64,000 nt of DNA from the NCBI GenBank assembly GCA_001465935.1, contig LNKV01000033.1:620001-684000 (forward strand), given 5' to 3'. The notes below the pieces were generated by a model. It saw only the letters and a program-made list of their open reading frames with translations. It ran no database searches and was not told the DNA's origin. Positions 23,845 to 36,158 of this stretch are shown here, piece by piece. Every line of letters starts with the position of its first letter. Positions within the stretch are counted from its first letter, which is position 1. Origin of the DNA: Clarireedia homoeocarpa. Its lineage: Eukaryota; Ascomycota; Leotiomycetes; Helotiales; Rutstroemiaceae. Position numbers and translations under genes: made by a program.

Positions 23845-25274
23845 TCACAGTTCTCTGACATATTCCACCTTTTCACCAAATGTTTCTTCAAATCCATTTT
23901 CATAGGACTGAGAAATAGCACCGCCTTTCCTATCCCTGTGAGTATAGGCTTCTATATATAATCAGCTTTTGTATTGGAACTTGGGAGGTATGATGTACTT
24001 ACTGTTGACAATGTCAAGCAAGTCCAAACAGATTAGTGCCAGGAGGCCTAGTGGTAAAATTTGCCCAAACCCCCAATTTGATTCATCTCCAATAACCAGG
24101 TCTCGGTTGGATAGTTTTGCATCGATTACATCAAAAGTATTCCATGCAGCCAGGCCAATGTACCCAAGAACTATAGCGACGGATGCAGAATCCCCCCAGG
24201 CCCATAGAGCAAGAATATTCCAGATAAACCACCAAGCACAAACCAAAATCAGGTCCAAACAAATGACTATGAGTCTGAGGGGTGCCCACAAAGACTGTGT
24301 TCTGAGTCGCACATTTGTTTTTAGGTTTGCCGCACCGTGCCGACTCTCTTCATTTAATTCCCTTAATGTATGTAGTATTGAGTTTGACAAGATATTCAGC
24401 AACTGAAATCTACTAGACAATGACTGGATGATGTGATGTATAGAGTATAGTATCATGTACAAAACTTCGAAAGTTAATCCAATAATCCAGAAGTACTGTG
24501 AATTTGTGGAAGATGGTTCGTGTGAGATATAACAACGGCCGCTTTCAGAAGGATCCCAATGATTAGCAGCTTCCAGAGTAGTTTCTATCTGATAATATAT
24601 CGAGAGTATATCGCTGATAAGTATTGCGATCCATCTGGTCCAGAAATAAAAACTTCGATTGTTTCCATAATGATCCGAGCTAAGGTATCCCGCTCTAGCA
24701 GCCCAGAAAGAATTAAGTGTAAGCAGCCAGTAACTCGTGACTAGCGATTGATGATAGAAAGACATTGTATGAAGCTCTGAAATTCCAGCAATAAGAATTG
24801 CCGTACCAGTGACTAACTGTAAATCGCACAATCTGTCCAAAGCCATTTGCGAAAATAACTGAAGTCGGGGCTGATCATCACTGAAAAGACTCAATAGCAT
24901 CGCTAATATGCAGCGAAAGCCGTAAAGCAACATTTGAGTGAAGTTGAATGCCCCTGGTAACCGTGTCTCAATCGACACCCACAAGGGTAACGAAGTGATT
25001 GCGACTGTATATCTACCAATGTCTTCAGCGCTAGTGCCTGACACCGAGCTCAGTAGAGCCAATCTGAACCGCGTAGAGATAACACAGTAGAGTTGAATGA
25101 ATGCGATGAAACACGTTATCCAGGCCGTCAACAAGAAACTGTTCATGATCTTTTGAAGATTAGAACATGCGTATAGCTGACACTTGTTTTCAGGTGACTC
25201 ACCCCAGGGCCTGCGATTTCTGCATCCGCTTCGAACGGTGCAAAGCAGGTATATTGGTCATTGCGTAGCATCAT
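23845..25274 (-). CDS. Multi-pass membrane protein of unknown function
   Basis: Three exons, 25274-25203, 25149-24003 and 23951-23845, give 441 residues. The first exon encodes MMLRNDQYTCFAPFEADAEI followed by AGPG. This resembles the C..F..DADIAGxG start of a fungal multi-pass family of unknown role. The middle exon carries about seven hydrophobic segments, for example SFLLTAWITCFIAFIQLYCV and WWFIWNILALWAW. The last exon adds a charged tail (KAYTHRDRKGGA...). Both introns are 51-53 bp with canonical GTGAGT and GTAAGT donors, and the total is in frame. It is probably a plasma-membrane or vacuolar protein. The last splice is inferred; without it the protein ends 13 residues after the junction. 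Confidence 0.68.
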
Positions 25275-27438
25275 AAGCCTTCTGACCAGAACGATTGGGG
25301 AAATGATGTGAGGTCAGCGACGTGCTGTTGTGTATTTTTACGCCTTTTTTCATGCTGCCATTCCTCCAACCTCAAAGGAATGTGTTATCAGTCGCCTGCA
25401 TTAAACTCGAGAACAAAGAACTTTCCATCGCGGTTCGATGGCATCGCCATAACAGCAATTATCGCAAACTCATGGCTTCTAGGTGATTTGCGAATATTCA
25501 AAAATTGTATGTCCATGTGGAAGTTCAACTCCTAAAGTATCTGAACTAGCCAAGGCATAGTATAGATAATGTGGTGTTTTCGGACGCGTTCAGCCCTACA
25601 GTAGTTATACCTACTACAAATGGGCGGTTAATCTTAGCGATCTACAGCGCCAATCTTACGCGCTATTCAGGGCTGAACTTAGAAAACATAACATACATTT
25701 TACTAGCCAGAACGATGACGTCCAGTCAAAGATATTTCACAGTGTGCGGAACGAAACACTACCTATCTACTTATCAATCTAGTTCGAGATTCTAGGGTCA
25801 GTAGAGTCTTTCCGACAAAAAGCGCAATGACTAACTTGATTGCACGGCCAGGTCGGACGAGAGGATCACTTCCTCAACTACGAACTCAAATACCACTCAT
25901 TGCATTATTGCATGAAGCCTAAGCAAGCTGCGCGACAAGCCTCCCTCAAACGAATCTTAAAAGACACCAATTATAATTCTCTGGCAACGCGGCTGACGCA
26001 CCGAACGGGTTGCAACAATTAATGGTGTGTAAATGGGCATACGACTAGAAGAGCGAGCTAAGACGGTCTTCTAGAGTGGCAAGCGAGAGAATGATTGAGA
26101 TGTTTGTTACCTGCTCGACGTATTTCGCGGTGTTGGCTCACAACCCTCTTTCATACGGCGTACATCTTAATCAGAGCATAAAATATTTGAATATCAACGG
26201 TTCACCCGGTCAGATGGGGAGGTAACCGTCCAAACTTGTTTTCAGATCCAAGCTCTCCAACCCGGCGATTGCGACCTGCTTCAATTGTAAGCACGATTCA
26301 GCTTATACCCTCAAGTACTTGAATACAAACCACGATCAACCTATGTCTCTACAGTATCAATGGCAGGAGGGGTAGCTTATGGGACTGGGCCAGCGTAAGC
26401 TCAATACGAATACATCTGGATGGTTTTGTGTTGCTACTCATCTATTTCATATATTTTGTTTAGTTTAATGTATTTTGGAACAGGAAAGCATCTAAAACGT
26501 TATACTAGGTACAATATTCTTCCGACATTGGTCTTAGGACAGAAACTCTCGAAGCGGCGTATGGTGAGTATCACCATTGGATGAAGAATGCTCATGGACT
26601 TAAAAGCAATTGCTAATTGATTGCTTTTTAAAGGATGTTGTAGGATGGATAGAAATACGATCCGCATAACTCAGCTCTCAAGCACTTCTCATTAATAAGT
26701 CAACAGAGGAGCGTGTTGTCAGGAAGTTCTCGACCAGCAATGTGATCCGCATTGTTGCCACCTGCAACCTAATGACGATCTTGTATAGTCCATCTCTATC
26801 AGGCTCGTCAAACCAAACAAAAATTTCGGCTTTGCTGCAGAACTGGTCTTTGACCTATAGGCTATCAGGTAATCACATAGAACTACATATTCGATGTCCA
26901 ATCATTGATGCTCTTAGGACCTTGGCAATGAAACTTCGATCCATGACTCATACCTACAAAGTGGTTATATGCAATGATTGACGGATGATTTTCTTCATCG
27001 AAGTTGGCGCGCAGCCCGCGGTAGCTTTGTTGGTCAGTTCTAGAAAATCTGCATGCTGCATGACTCGAGTCTCGATCCCAGGTTAGGAAAAAGAAAGGTC
27101 GCCAATTAGACAGCGGCGCCCCACTTCGGGGTTTCTGTAAAGATGTTGAGAAACCCTTCTCACCAGAAAGTCGAACAGCTTTCAACAATAACTCTGCAGA
27201 ATTCTTATCAAATCAAGCTGTAGTTGGTCTGTGTCCCAATATATTCCGCTTTTCAAAAATCATCATCTAGCCTGTAAACACTCTAGGTATGGATTTTGAA
27301 TGCAGAGGTATCCCTTTTCGCAGAATGCTACTTGAATCTGTGCAAAAGCGTTGTGCGTCTAAGGATGGCAGATTCTCGTTTTTGACACCTTGCAGATCAA
27401 AAAAGCTGGTGCTAGATATCTCTACAGCAATTCTATGC
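25275..27438. other. Gene-poor region with decayed coding traces
   Basis: No intact gene. A minus-strand frame of about 100 codons at 27188-26883 and a stop-rich plus-strand frame over 26980-27250 both look faintly coding, but neither shows a domain. I treat the stretch as degenerate sequence. Confidence 0.35.
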
Positions 27439-27870
27439 CTAAATCGCCATTGATTCGACTGCTTTGAGCCCTAAATGACACAAAGATATCACATTTGGCG
27501 GGATTTGATCATGGTCATTGAGCTTTTCGCTAAACTTCTCTTGTAATCTCAGCAAGACATGAAGAAGTTCCTCATGAGGCACTGCTCCTTCTTGCTCAAA
27601 AACTTGAAATGTAGTAACCAATTTGTTGCTTTCAAACATAGCTTACATTAAGAGCCAGCCTCAGGTCACGATCAACCAGTCAATTGGAACCATGGCATTG
27701 GCAGTGCTACCAATAATGTGAAGTTTAGGAATACCATGATGAAGGTCGGCCAGTTTGACTAAATCAAGAGAAACTTGGCTCAAAATCGCATTTATGGTGA
27801 GGCGGTGTTCAGAAAGTCATCGGCCTGCGATTCTCGAGTTTTGACTTGCACGATGTATACTTGGTCCAAA
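27439..27870 (-). pseudogene. Decayed gene, 3' part, three in-frame stops
   Basis: One frame runs 144 codons from 27870 to a natural-looking stop at 27441-27439, broken by TGA at 27819-27817, TGA at 27663-27661 and TAA at 27645-27643. Between the stops the protein is gene-like, e.g. LSQVSLDLVKLADLHHGIPK, then HIIGSTANAMVPIDWL and later VPHEELLHVLLRLQEKF. Each stop differs by a single C-to-T change from CGA, CGA and CAA. A possible acceptor (GCTGACTAG) lies just upstream of 27870, so earlier exons existed. I do not recognise the family. The intact stretches suggest the decay is fairly recent. Confidence 0.55.
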
Positions 27871-28946
27871 TCTAGTCAGCATACATTTTGAATATTATTG
27901 TTAAAATCCCCTGGTGAAGCAGCCTGCTATTAAATCCAAGTGGTGTAGTATTTTCTCATCACATGAATCTTAGGTAAGGAGCTGCATTTCTCTCCTAATT
28001 TCAAGCTTACACGTTGATGTATCGTTTAACAGGGCCCTGCGTGATCACGGGTTTCATTCATTTCTCAGCCTAGTAGACCTGGATTAGCTAAGTTGAAAGC
28101 TATTTTGGGTTGTGCCCAATGGATGGGAGGATGGATTATTCCCTGTTGTTTCATCCTGAAATATTTTTATATCCGAAGTTTTTGTACCTCGTTTGTTTTC
28201 ACAGGGGGAGAAAGTCACCGTTTTGCCCCACAGGAAGAAAACGTTGAAAAGGCACGTATCATACGTAAAATCCAATTAAACAATTCTTCCTAAGAGGAAG
28301 TCGTGTCCGCAAAACCCCTGAAAATTTTATTTCACGTTATCATTGGCCAGCAATTCAACTACGCCGACAGGATGGATTGAATGAAACATGTGACCTTCGG
28401 AGGATTTCCTGAGCCTTATGCACGTCATCTCCTAGTACGAGATTTAGTATCGAAACTAAATTGACATGCTAAACTTTCCAAGCTACCTTCAAAGAACTAC
28501 CCTAATTTAGGGCACATGTACGGCAAGTCTGTTGTTACATTGAGAACTGCGTACAATCTGGACTCCAAAGGATGGTAACCCTTCATGCTGTAATTCTGTG
28601 AAGGGTCTTCCTTTGAATCATCATCTGCAGTGAGGTAACATTGGAATGAACTTGAATGAGCAGCAAGAGCATCCTTTTTAATCAAATCCTTAGCAGGACT
28701 CAGGCTTGATGGATGGCGATAGTTCGTAAGCTGGATGGCTCTGTAGACACTCATTTGAGGACTCAGAATCGACTATATATTGACCATCTTCCATCTATTT
28801 CATCTCATTCGCATCATCAGCTTACTTCAAACACACAATTTACCGCATACTACAGCACAGGCTTCACTTCCTTGCTCTCACACTCCTTTAAAAACATCAC
28901 AGCCAGCAAACACTACGCTCTCTCTATAAATATCCTCTCATTCAAA
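27871..28946. other. Intergenic region upstream of double-psi barrel gene
   Basis: Probably upstream remains of the decayed minus-strand gene and the promoter of the secreted protein at 28947. A TATATAT at 28774-28780 may serve the latter. Confidence 0.4.
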
Positions 28947-29348
28947 ATGAAGTTCCAAGTTATCTCCTTCGTCGCCACCATCTTGGCATTCACTCCCCTC
29001 ATCGCAGCCGCTCCAGCTGTCTCTCCCAACGAGCCCGAGCTTGTCCGTCGTGCAAACGCTGGCGATTTGACCTACTACGATGTCGGTCTTGGCGCTTGTG
29101 GCTGGACCAACACCGACTCACAAATGGTTGTGGCTCTTTCTCATGGACTTATGGGCACGCAGTCCAACGGAAACCCCAACTGTGGCAAGAAGATCAAGGT
29201 CAGCTACGGCGGAAAAAGCGTCGTGGTTGAGGTCGTTGATAAGTGCATGGGTTGCAACACATATGATTTGGATCTAAGCCCTGCCGCTTTCAGTGCTTTG
29301 GCTCCCGAGTCTGCTGGACGGATAAAGGGCACTTGGGTCTGGGCCTAG
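28947..29348 (+). CDS. Small secreted RlpA-like double-psi beta-barrel protein
   Basis: Single exon, 133 residues. A signal peptide (MKFQVISFVATILAFTPLIA) is followed by a short pro-like segment ending LVRRA, a possible Kex2-type cleavage point. The mature part starts GDLTYYDVGLGACGW and includes CGKKIKVSYGGKSVVVEVVD, KCMGC, and DLDLSPAAFSALA. This is the RlpA-like/expansin-like DPBB fold seen in barwin-type and EG45-type proteins. Four or five Cys could pair. Such proteins are common small secreted factors in plant-associated fungi; some bind wall glycans. No catalytic claim is made. It is the only intact gene I find between 25.3 and 32.2 kb. Confidence 0.85.
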   Translation: MKFQVISFVATILAFTPLIAAAPAVSPNEPELVRRANAGDLTYYDVGLGACGWTNTDSQMVVALSHGLMGTQSNGNPNCGKKIKVSYGGKSVVVEVVDKCMGCNTYDLDLSPAAFSALAPESAGRIKGTWVWA

Positions 29349-30259
29349 ACGACGACGGTGGTTACCAGTGCAATGGGGCCTGCTCAGTTCGGGGGTATGT
29401 CCCATGTGTGGATTATATCTGCATGGCAAACCAATAGCTGGAATCTCCTTTAAGACTGAAAACTAGTTTTCATGCGAGTAGAAGAGGTGCACATTTTTGG
29501 GGGATTTGATATTTTTTGTTGTATTTGTTTGAGTTGTTTAACATCCGGTCATGTCATTTTGGGAATATTTTGCATCTGAGCTGGGGTCTCGGGAAAAGGA
29601 GGGGCCCGTCTTCGTTATGTATCTATTAGCTTTGTTTCTAGAATCTTACTCCAGAAACCATTTTGATTGCTCGTCTTTAGAAATGCGTTCCCATGTTGTG
29701 GTTCTGCTAAATCAAACCCAATGCCACAAAAATTAGCTAGTATAACTGAGTAGGGGCAGTTGTAAATATATAAATCATCCAAAAACTACATGTCGCTATG
29801 CAAGAACAGCTGCAACCTTGATCGTACTCGGCGACAAATTCGTATTCGAAGATTGGGCCGACTTTTTGAATTTTCGGCTAATTATTAATTTTAAAGGGAT
29901 GTAATTGGTGACCGTTGCAGCGGGTCGGTATCTCCGAACTTGTTTCCAATCGTCCTACGGACATAGACAAACACCTGCATTGCAAGAACAGAATTTCCTC
30001 GTACTGTAGTGATAATTTGCTAAATAATAGACGACCGTCAACCCTTTCTGGACTATTAGCTTACCGCTGCTTGGTGCATCTCATGGAATATTGTGACTGG
30101 AACTTAGTTTCATGCCACATCTGGCACATCGATGATTTTCTGCTGCAATGACAGCCCTGCTTGAGATAGCTCAAAACCTTATTTGCCCAAAATCTCTTGG
30201 GTGCTCCTTTAGCCATAAAGATGCAAGAAAAACGAATTATCTGGCTCGCTCAGATCTCC
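29349..30259. other. Intergenic region
   Basis: No supported gene. It includes the 3' side of the secreted barrel protein gene. Confidence 0.4.
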
Positions 30260-31241
30260 ACTCAATTATCTTATGTAGAGATCTGCACTATTCCATTGGT
30301 ACATATTCCCTCCGGCTTTAAGAATCAGAAATGCGCTATCATTTCAGGACCGTGTTGGCCCTGATATCGTCTTTCCACTCATCTCAATGTTAGCTCCTAA
30401 CATTGAGGCAGCATCAGAAACAGGATCCCATGGGTGATCTTCGGCTAATGGCAACACACCAAAGTCACCAGCACACGTATCAAATTCGGCAATCGTTAGA
30501 TCTGGGAAAAAATGATGCTTATGAGCACTTCACCTTCTAGTATTATGGGGTGTTCCGAACCCATTCGTCTCCATACCCAATCCACAAGGTGAGCGGTATT
30601 TTGGAAACAGGGCTACACAACGCTCATGACTCAGCATCAATCAAACGAACTCGAACGAGCTCTGAACTCAAAGCTGTGCTGTTTCAGTTGTCCAGGACAA
30701 ATGCACATGGCCATTGAGAGAATCCTACAGAGAGATCCAATATATTTCCTCCAATAGCATGAGCTCCCTATCGCCAACCAAGGGCCGCAAAATGTCATCT
30801 CTGCGGACTGTCAAGGATAATACAACGCTGCTATATTGATATTGATGATTCAGGGGACCCTTGCATATTGAACCTGAGGCATTCTCCGAGACATCCTTAT
30901 CGACAAAACGAAGAACAGAAGGCTTGGGGTGATTGGCGCATACAGATTTTCGCGTTTGCAAGCATCCAGTTGATTTCTGAGCCTCCAGCGAGATCCTCAA
31001 TGAATGGTTTTAGCGAGCATCAATCCAGTTCGGTGGCAACGACCTTTATGGTTATTTCGCGATGTATCTTTCAGATTCTCTCCCGGGAAAGTATCTGAAG
31101 ACAACTTTGCTTGTATATGAGCTTTTAGAAATGTATCCAAGGCCCTATTTTGCTTGGAATTTGGCAGTCCCCAACATCCGGCTAGAGGCTAAGGTGTATT
31201 ACGCATACGACAACCCACCTGGTATGTGCCAGCTTTGGTAG
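30260..31241 (+). pseudogene. Probable decayed spliced gene
   Basis: Segments on the plus strand look coding but cannot be joined into one intact frame. At 30260-30298 a frame ends in LSYVEICTIPL before a GTACAT...TTTCAG intron (30299-30347) and then DRVGPDIVFPLISMLAPNIE with a TGA at 30435. Near the 3' side a frame carries TGA at 30930, TGA at 30978 and TAG at 31011, then stays open to 31239 with FGGNDLYGYFAMYLSDSLPG and later WNLAVPNIRLEAKVYYAYD, ending at a GTATGT donor at 31222. The stops fit CGA, CGA and CAG mutated by C-to-T. Family not recognised. Frames on the opposite strand at 30350-30650 also look coding, so the strand call is tentative. Confidence 0.3.
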
Positions 31242-32248
31242 ACGCATAAGAATCCAGGAAGGAGCAATGAGTACCATGGTGTCTGCCGTAGGTGAGTCTT
31301 GATACCTCCGCCTCCGCACACGTCGGCTTGCAGTGTCGGCTTGCGGCATCACTTACAAATGGGCAACGCGGCGGAAGAAGACCCTAATACGACGACAGCC
31401 GACATTCCGTCGTCCGTTACGACACCCTATGATAGAGACATCAATAACAGTAGGAAATGACTCGGGTCCAAGCGTCATCAGCCAGGGATATGTTCCCACC
31501 CGAAGCGGTGAGCTCAATTATGACTTCCACCACTTACATTCTTTCATCGATGATTGACACTGTAGGAGACATCCTGATTGCTTTCTAGCTGAATGCAATA
31601 TTATCACGTTCGACATGGTTTGTGAGCTCTAGATTCATGCGAGAAACCGGCCCAGTTTTTAGATTCGAGAGATATTCAGGAGAAAGGATAAGGCTCGTAG
31701 CTAGGCTTCAAGCCGGTTCGAACGCCCTGGACGTGAGACCGACTGCATTGTGCCGAAAGACCCTGGAACTCTAAAGTACAGAGTCTAGGCTATTCGATGG
31801 TCATGCAGTGTATCTGCGGATGAACTCGGTTTCACACCTTCACATGGTTCTGCTTGGCTCTGCTGGTCACCAAGCCGAGCTACTAACAGAAACCAGCCTT
31901 CGGATCGAAGCAGAAGAACGCTTTTGAAAGATTTGAACCGTGCCGATTCAGGTAACACGAACAAGTCTGGTTAGTTTTGTGACGTGGCAAACTTGAATCT
32001 GGTTAATTTGCAAGTTACATTGTCACTTTACTGGCTGACATCTTCTTCCGACTACCGAATCTTATTTCAAGCCATTTCTCTACCGCGAAACCATTTAAAG
32101 ATTACTCGATTATTTCCTTAGAATTGAGTTTCGGGGAATAAAAGCAATTATCCACCAAGATTCTTCACAAACGGCTCGCCAAAAGGTACATATTTTGGGC
32201 CATGCTCCCACACTTTCTTCAGCTAAAGTCTGGGGACTTTAGAAGCAA
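31242..32248. other. Intergenic region upstream of C2H2 gene
   Basis: No gene I can support. A plus-strand frame at 31333-31557 has no recognisable feature. Confidence 0.4.
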
Positions 32249-33083
32249 ATGATGACTCGACCTCACTCGCAAAATCAAACTTCCGGCGGAAGTTACCATT
32301 GTGGTTATCTTGGTTGCGATAAAACTTTCACGCGAAGAACTGGTGCTCGACGTCATGAAACACTCGTGCACAGCGACAAGAAGATTTTTTGTCAGGAACC
32401 ATACTGTAACTATCGCGGCGGCAAACGGCGGAATGACTTCAAGAAACACATGAGAGAGAAGCATCCCGGCCATGATGGTGAGTCTGAAATAATGGCAAAG
32501 AGAAGTCATATTCTAATTGTTACGCGGAAGAACATCTCTACATCCCCGAAGACTTTAGCACTCTTAGAATGAGTTCGTCCCCCCCAGCGCAGAGTGTTGA
32601 GAATGATTATTGCCCTCCTGGTAAGCCGATTTTGTGTTTAATAGATCCTCAAACACGTCTGATATCTTGCCAGAAGTCAATGAGCTACCACCTTATACGG
32701 CCAGCAGCACGTCAACCTCTGGTCAGATTGACCCACGCAAAGAGCCCGTACTCTCTGCGACACAAATCGAAGCAGTTCATACCTTTGGTACCATCATGGC
32801 ACCGCCAATATACAGTAGCCCACCACGACCTCCTGATTATTCGAGTCGACTGGCTCAAACTTCTGTTCTACCTGATGTTGAGATGACATTACCAGCAGTC
32901 TTCCCAATGCATACTCCATGGGAATCTTGTATCACGACACCACCAACCATAGCCTACAACAATCTTGATGGGATGCTAAGTGAAGGTGCTCCTTTTGGAT
33001 ATCTCGCTGGAGGACAATACCAGGCTGTACAGTATGGGCAGTCGGAGCATGCGACGAACGTTGATGCGAACTGTAAATGGTGA
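32249..33083 (+). CDS. C2H2 zinc-finger protein, putative transcription factor
   Basis: Three exons, 32249-32477, 32531-32620 and 32674-33083, give 242 residues. Two fingers lie at about residues 14-70: C-x4-C-x12-H-x4-H (CGYLGCDKTF...), then C-x4-C...H-x4-H (CQEPYCNYRG...HMREKH). The rest is Pro/Ser/Thr-rich, without a domain, as in fungal C2H2 regulators. The first intron (GTGAGT...CGGAAG) has alternatives, but other acceptors hit stops, so I chose the one that keeps the frame into PPAQSVENDYCPPE. Probably nuclear and DNA-binding. Targets unknown. It sits alone between two gene-poor stretches. Confidence 0.7.
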
Positions 33084-36000
33084 AATGGCCTCCTGCTGCA
33101 GTGAACACAAAAGTTATGGAGAGGCAAGAGGTGAATAATAAAAATTATGGCGCAATCTGGTCTGGTATCAAAATAAAAATTGGGTTCGTGAATTTCTCCT
33201 TGTTTGGATGTCATTTCGACGTTGGGATTCTGGCAACTCGCTGGTAGACTCACCAAGGAAACTTATAATACCAATAAGCTCAACTTATTTCGGTGCTATT
33301 ATCAACCTGCATTCATTTCTAACATCTACGGTGACCAGTCAATTATTTTCAGAAGTTCATCTATCTTGCCGACACCTCAGCTAGTAAAATGCTTAATTCA
33401 GTAGTCCATATATAACCACGAAAACAGCCACATATTATGCACGAATCTTAATTGAGCCCTACTGACGGTTACTTGATATGCATCTACCTCAAACAATGAT
33501 ACTGCGAACGGCCGACTCGACGCAACCTTCAGCATGCACACATCAATGATACCAAGTTTCCCAGATTCCACTCTTGACTTCTCCCGTATATGGCATATGC
33601 ACTTGTGTTACATTGGATCCCAAGCAGCGCTTAGGTCATGTCAAATCTATTTGATCCATTCATTTTTTCACACTGTGACGAGCAGGCAAGATGTGCATGA
33701 CATTGTATCCTGTTGGGACAGACACATTGCATTGACGGATGCAGAGCTGCTCATGGTTCACTATTGGGTAAACCAACCGTTATTTTCAAGGTTAGTTTGT
33801 CACACCGATATTGTATAGACGAAGCCGAGCCGCCGGGGTAAAAGCATGTAGTGTGGGTAGGTAGTTAAGCGCACCCAAGGGGGGCACAAATCTGGGGAAG
33901 TAGCTGCATTTGCAAATGGTTGTGTGCATTTATCCACACACACACAAATTGATTTAACAGACATATTTCAGCCTGGGGCTCGTGACGGTAGAGAAGGTAA
34001 ATTTACCTTATCGATTATGAATTTTCGATGATCACTTCTGAATTGAAACACGACAGGGGTCGGATAATTACCAAGAATCATTGATACGATTTCTCTCTAA
34101 AATTCAGGAAGCTCATGACTTGGAAGCCTTCAAATATGATATATTTATAGTAAATAATGCTAGCACAAGATTCTTCAAACCTACTTGCCCCCCCCCCCCC
34201 CCTTTCACCACCTCGCTTAAGGTACCCCCACCTGGCCATAATCCACTATTTTAGAGCAATTGCATGAGATGCAGTACTTGTGTGGCTTTTCCATGGCCTC
34301 GGATTGTGGGACGGGTCCCGTATCATCGACCTCTGATGTGCGTTTATACCTTGAGTTATATGGAATATACATACCTTATTCGGCACTGGGACCTGGATTA
34401 GGACTCTTTAGTAGGCTTGGAACATAGACTAGGACGTCTTCCCGCTTCCGTGCCGGCTTCGGGAGAACTCCGCTCGGTACAACCGGCTGGTACAACCGGC
34501 TGGTTTGTAAGGCAAAAACCCTGTTCACCTCAACTATTGTTCCTCATGGATTGTATAATTCAAGCACTGGGTTCTCTTTCATGCTATAGCCTGGCTTATA
34601 CTTACGATGTGCTTACTACATGCCTATTGAGCCAAGCTGCCAAGCTTTGCACTGCTCGAGGTTGCATTGCACCTCATCATTGTACAGAAAGAAACATCCG
34701 AGGAGCCGATGTCACAACGATACCGTCAAGTCGACAGTCGTCGATGTACGTGAAAAGAAAGCGTGGCTTGAGTTCGATTCAATTGTAGTAAGTAATAATA
34801 TTTGTTTTATACGTAAGTCACAGGGTTTATCTATCCTAAGCACTAAGCAATTTTCTTTAATGAGATGCCCAAGTTATCTGGTCACTTGCGTGATATACTG
34901 CACACCCCACTGCCACTCACTGCTATACTTCGTACACGCCATCACCATCAACCATACCACTACAGCCGCACCACCGCCGTGCATTCTACTTTGGAGCACA
35001 CAGTACCAATAACCAAGAATCACCACCGTAAATTTCCTCTCTCGGTCAACAAGGACATGAACGAATACAGTCGCCCGCACGACTTGCCCTTCCTCACCCC
35101 TCCCTCTCCTCCACGGAAAACCACAAGAAAACCAGTCAATCATCGCATACTCTCTTTCTCTGCTTATCTACTACCCTACACTACTACCGTCATACTAAAT
35201 AACACTATCTCAAATCACACCACACCAAAGCACGCCACACCGCACCCGCGCCGTACCAAGACCAAAAAATCCCACCGCCCTACCGCTCACCCACCCGCCA
35301 AACAGCAGTAGTGCGGGGTACCCAGTACCTCCTCCCAAACACCGATCGCTGGGGGTCGCACTGCATCGCTATATCAACTTGACCCTGTGAATATTCCGAT
35401 GTCAGATTATGCATGTATGTATATAGATGTAGGGCTTACAGCGAGCTAACTAACGCCACAATTCCAAGACCTGGTGGGCGACGCGGGCTCGGATTCGCGA
35501 TGCGCTGCATTTTTTACTTACCAAGTTAAAATGTTGTAAGGGTTTACTGTTATTGCGGACCATTAATATTGATTGAGGAGATGAGGAGGGGTTTGCTGTC
35601 GCCTAGCTGGTATTTGTCTGATTACTTAGCACCGCTGATGTCATGGTTTTTGATCAAAAGACGGTGATAGAATTCGCATTTGATCGATTAGGAGATGCAG
35701 ACGGGCTGGCGCTGGCTGGAGAAGGCTTAAGAAGGCTTAAGAATATAGTGCTTATGGGCTCACAAGGACTTAGAAGATAGGGGAAATAAAATGAGGTATC
35801 GCTACACATTGTAGAAGATGTCCAATCGTTGATGTCATTTCAATTAGAGTATCTACTTCATCGCTGGTTCTACGCTTTCATGCATAGATGCTGATCTACA
35901 ATTCCCCAACGTCCTTCACTTACGAGGAGTTCTCTTTCTTTTCTTCCCAAACCCAAGTAGCTCGTAAGTAAAAACTCTTCGATCAACGCGCGCCCTGACT

Positions 36001-36158
36001 TATCGGCTATGGTAAAACGAACCTCCTTGAAACCCCTTCGTAAGGAGCTGTGACCTCGCTCCGATCATTTTACATGCGAACAAAATCCATTGCGAACCCC
36101 CAACATCCATTAATGCTCGCTCGGCTCATGGGGCTTCAAAAAGAAAAGGTCCACATTT
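33084..36158. other. 3.1-kb gene-poor region
   Basis: No supported gene. It contains a 15-C run at 34188-34202, a short direct duplication (ggtacaaccggct) near 34478-34503, a CA microsatellite near 33935, and a strongly C/A-rich plus strand at about 34895-35300. The latter opens a His/Thr/Pro-rich frame at 34865-35311 that I take as compositional. Confidence 0.4.
34188..34202 (+). repeat. Poly-C run (15 C)
   Basis: Fifteen consecutive C in an otherwise AT-rich neighbourhood. Its length may vary or be a sequencing artefact. Confidence 0.9.

Noticed and set aside
26883..27188. Minus-strand frame of about 100 codons
   Set aside because: No domain; a plus-strand frame over the same bases looks equally coding but has many stops. 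Left as degenerate sequence.
31680..31760. tRNA-like GGTTCGAA box
   Set aside because: A B-box-like sequence alone; I could not fold a cloverleaf with an acceptor stem and anticodon loop around it.
34865..35311. 148-codon His/Thr/Pro-rich frame
   Set aside because: Explained by the C/A-rich composition; no domain, and neighbouring frames are similarly open.
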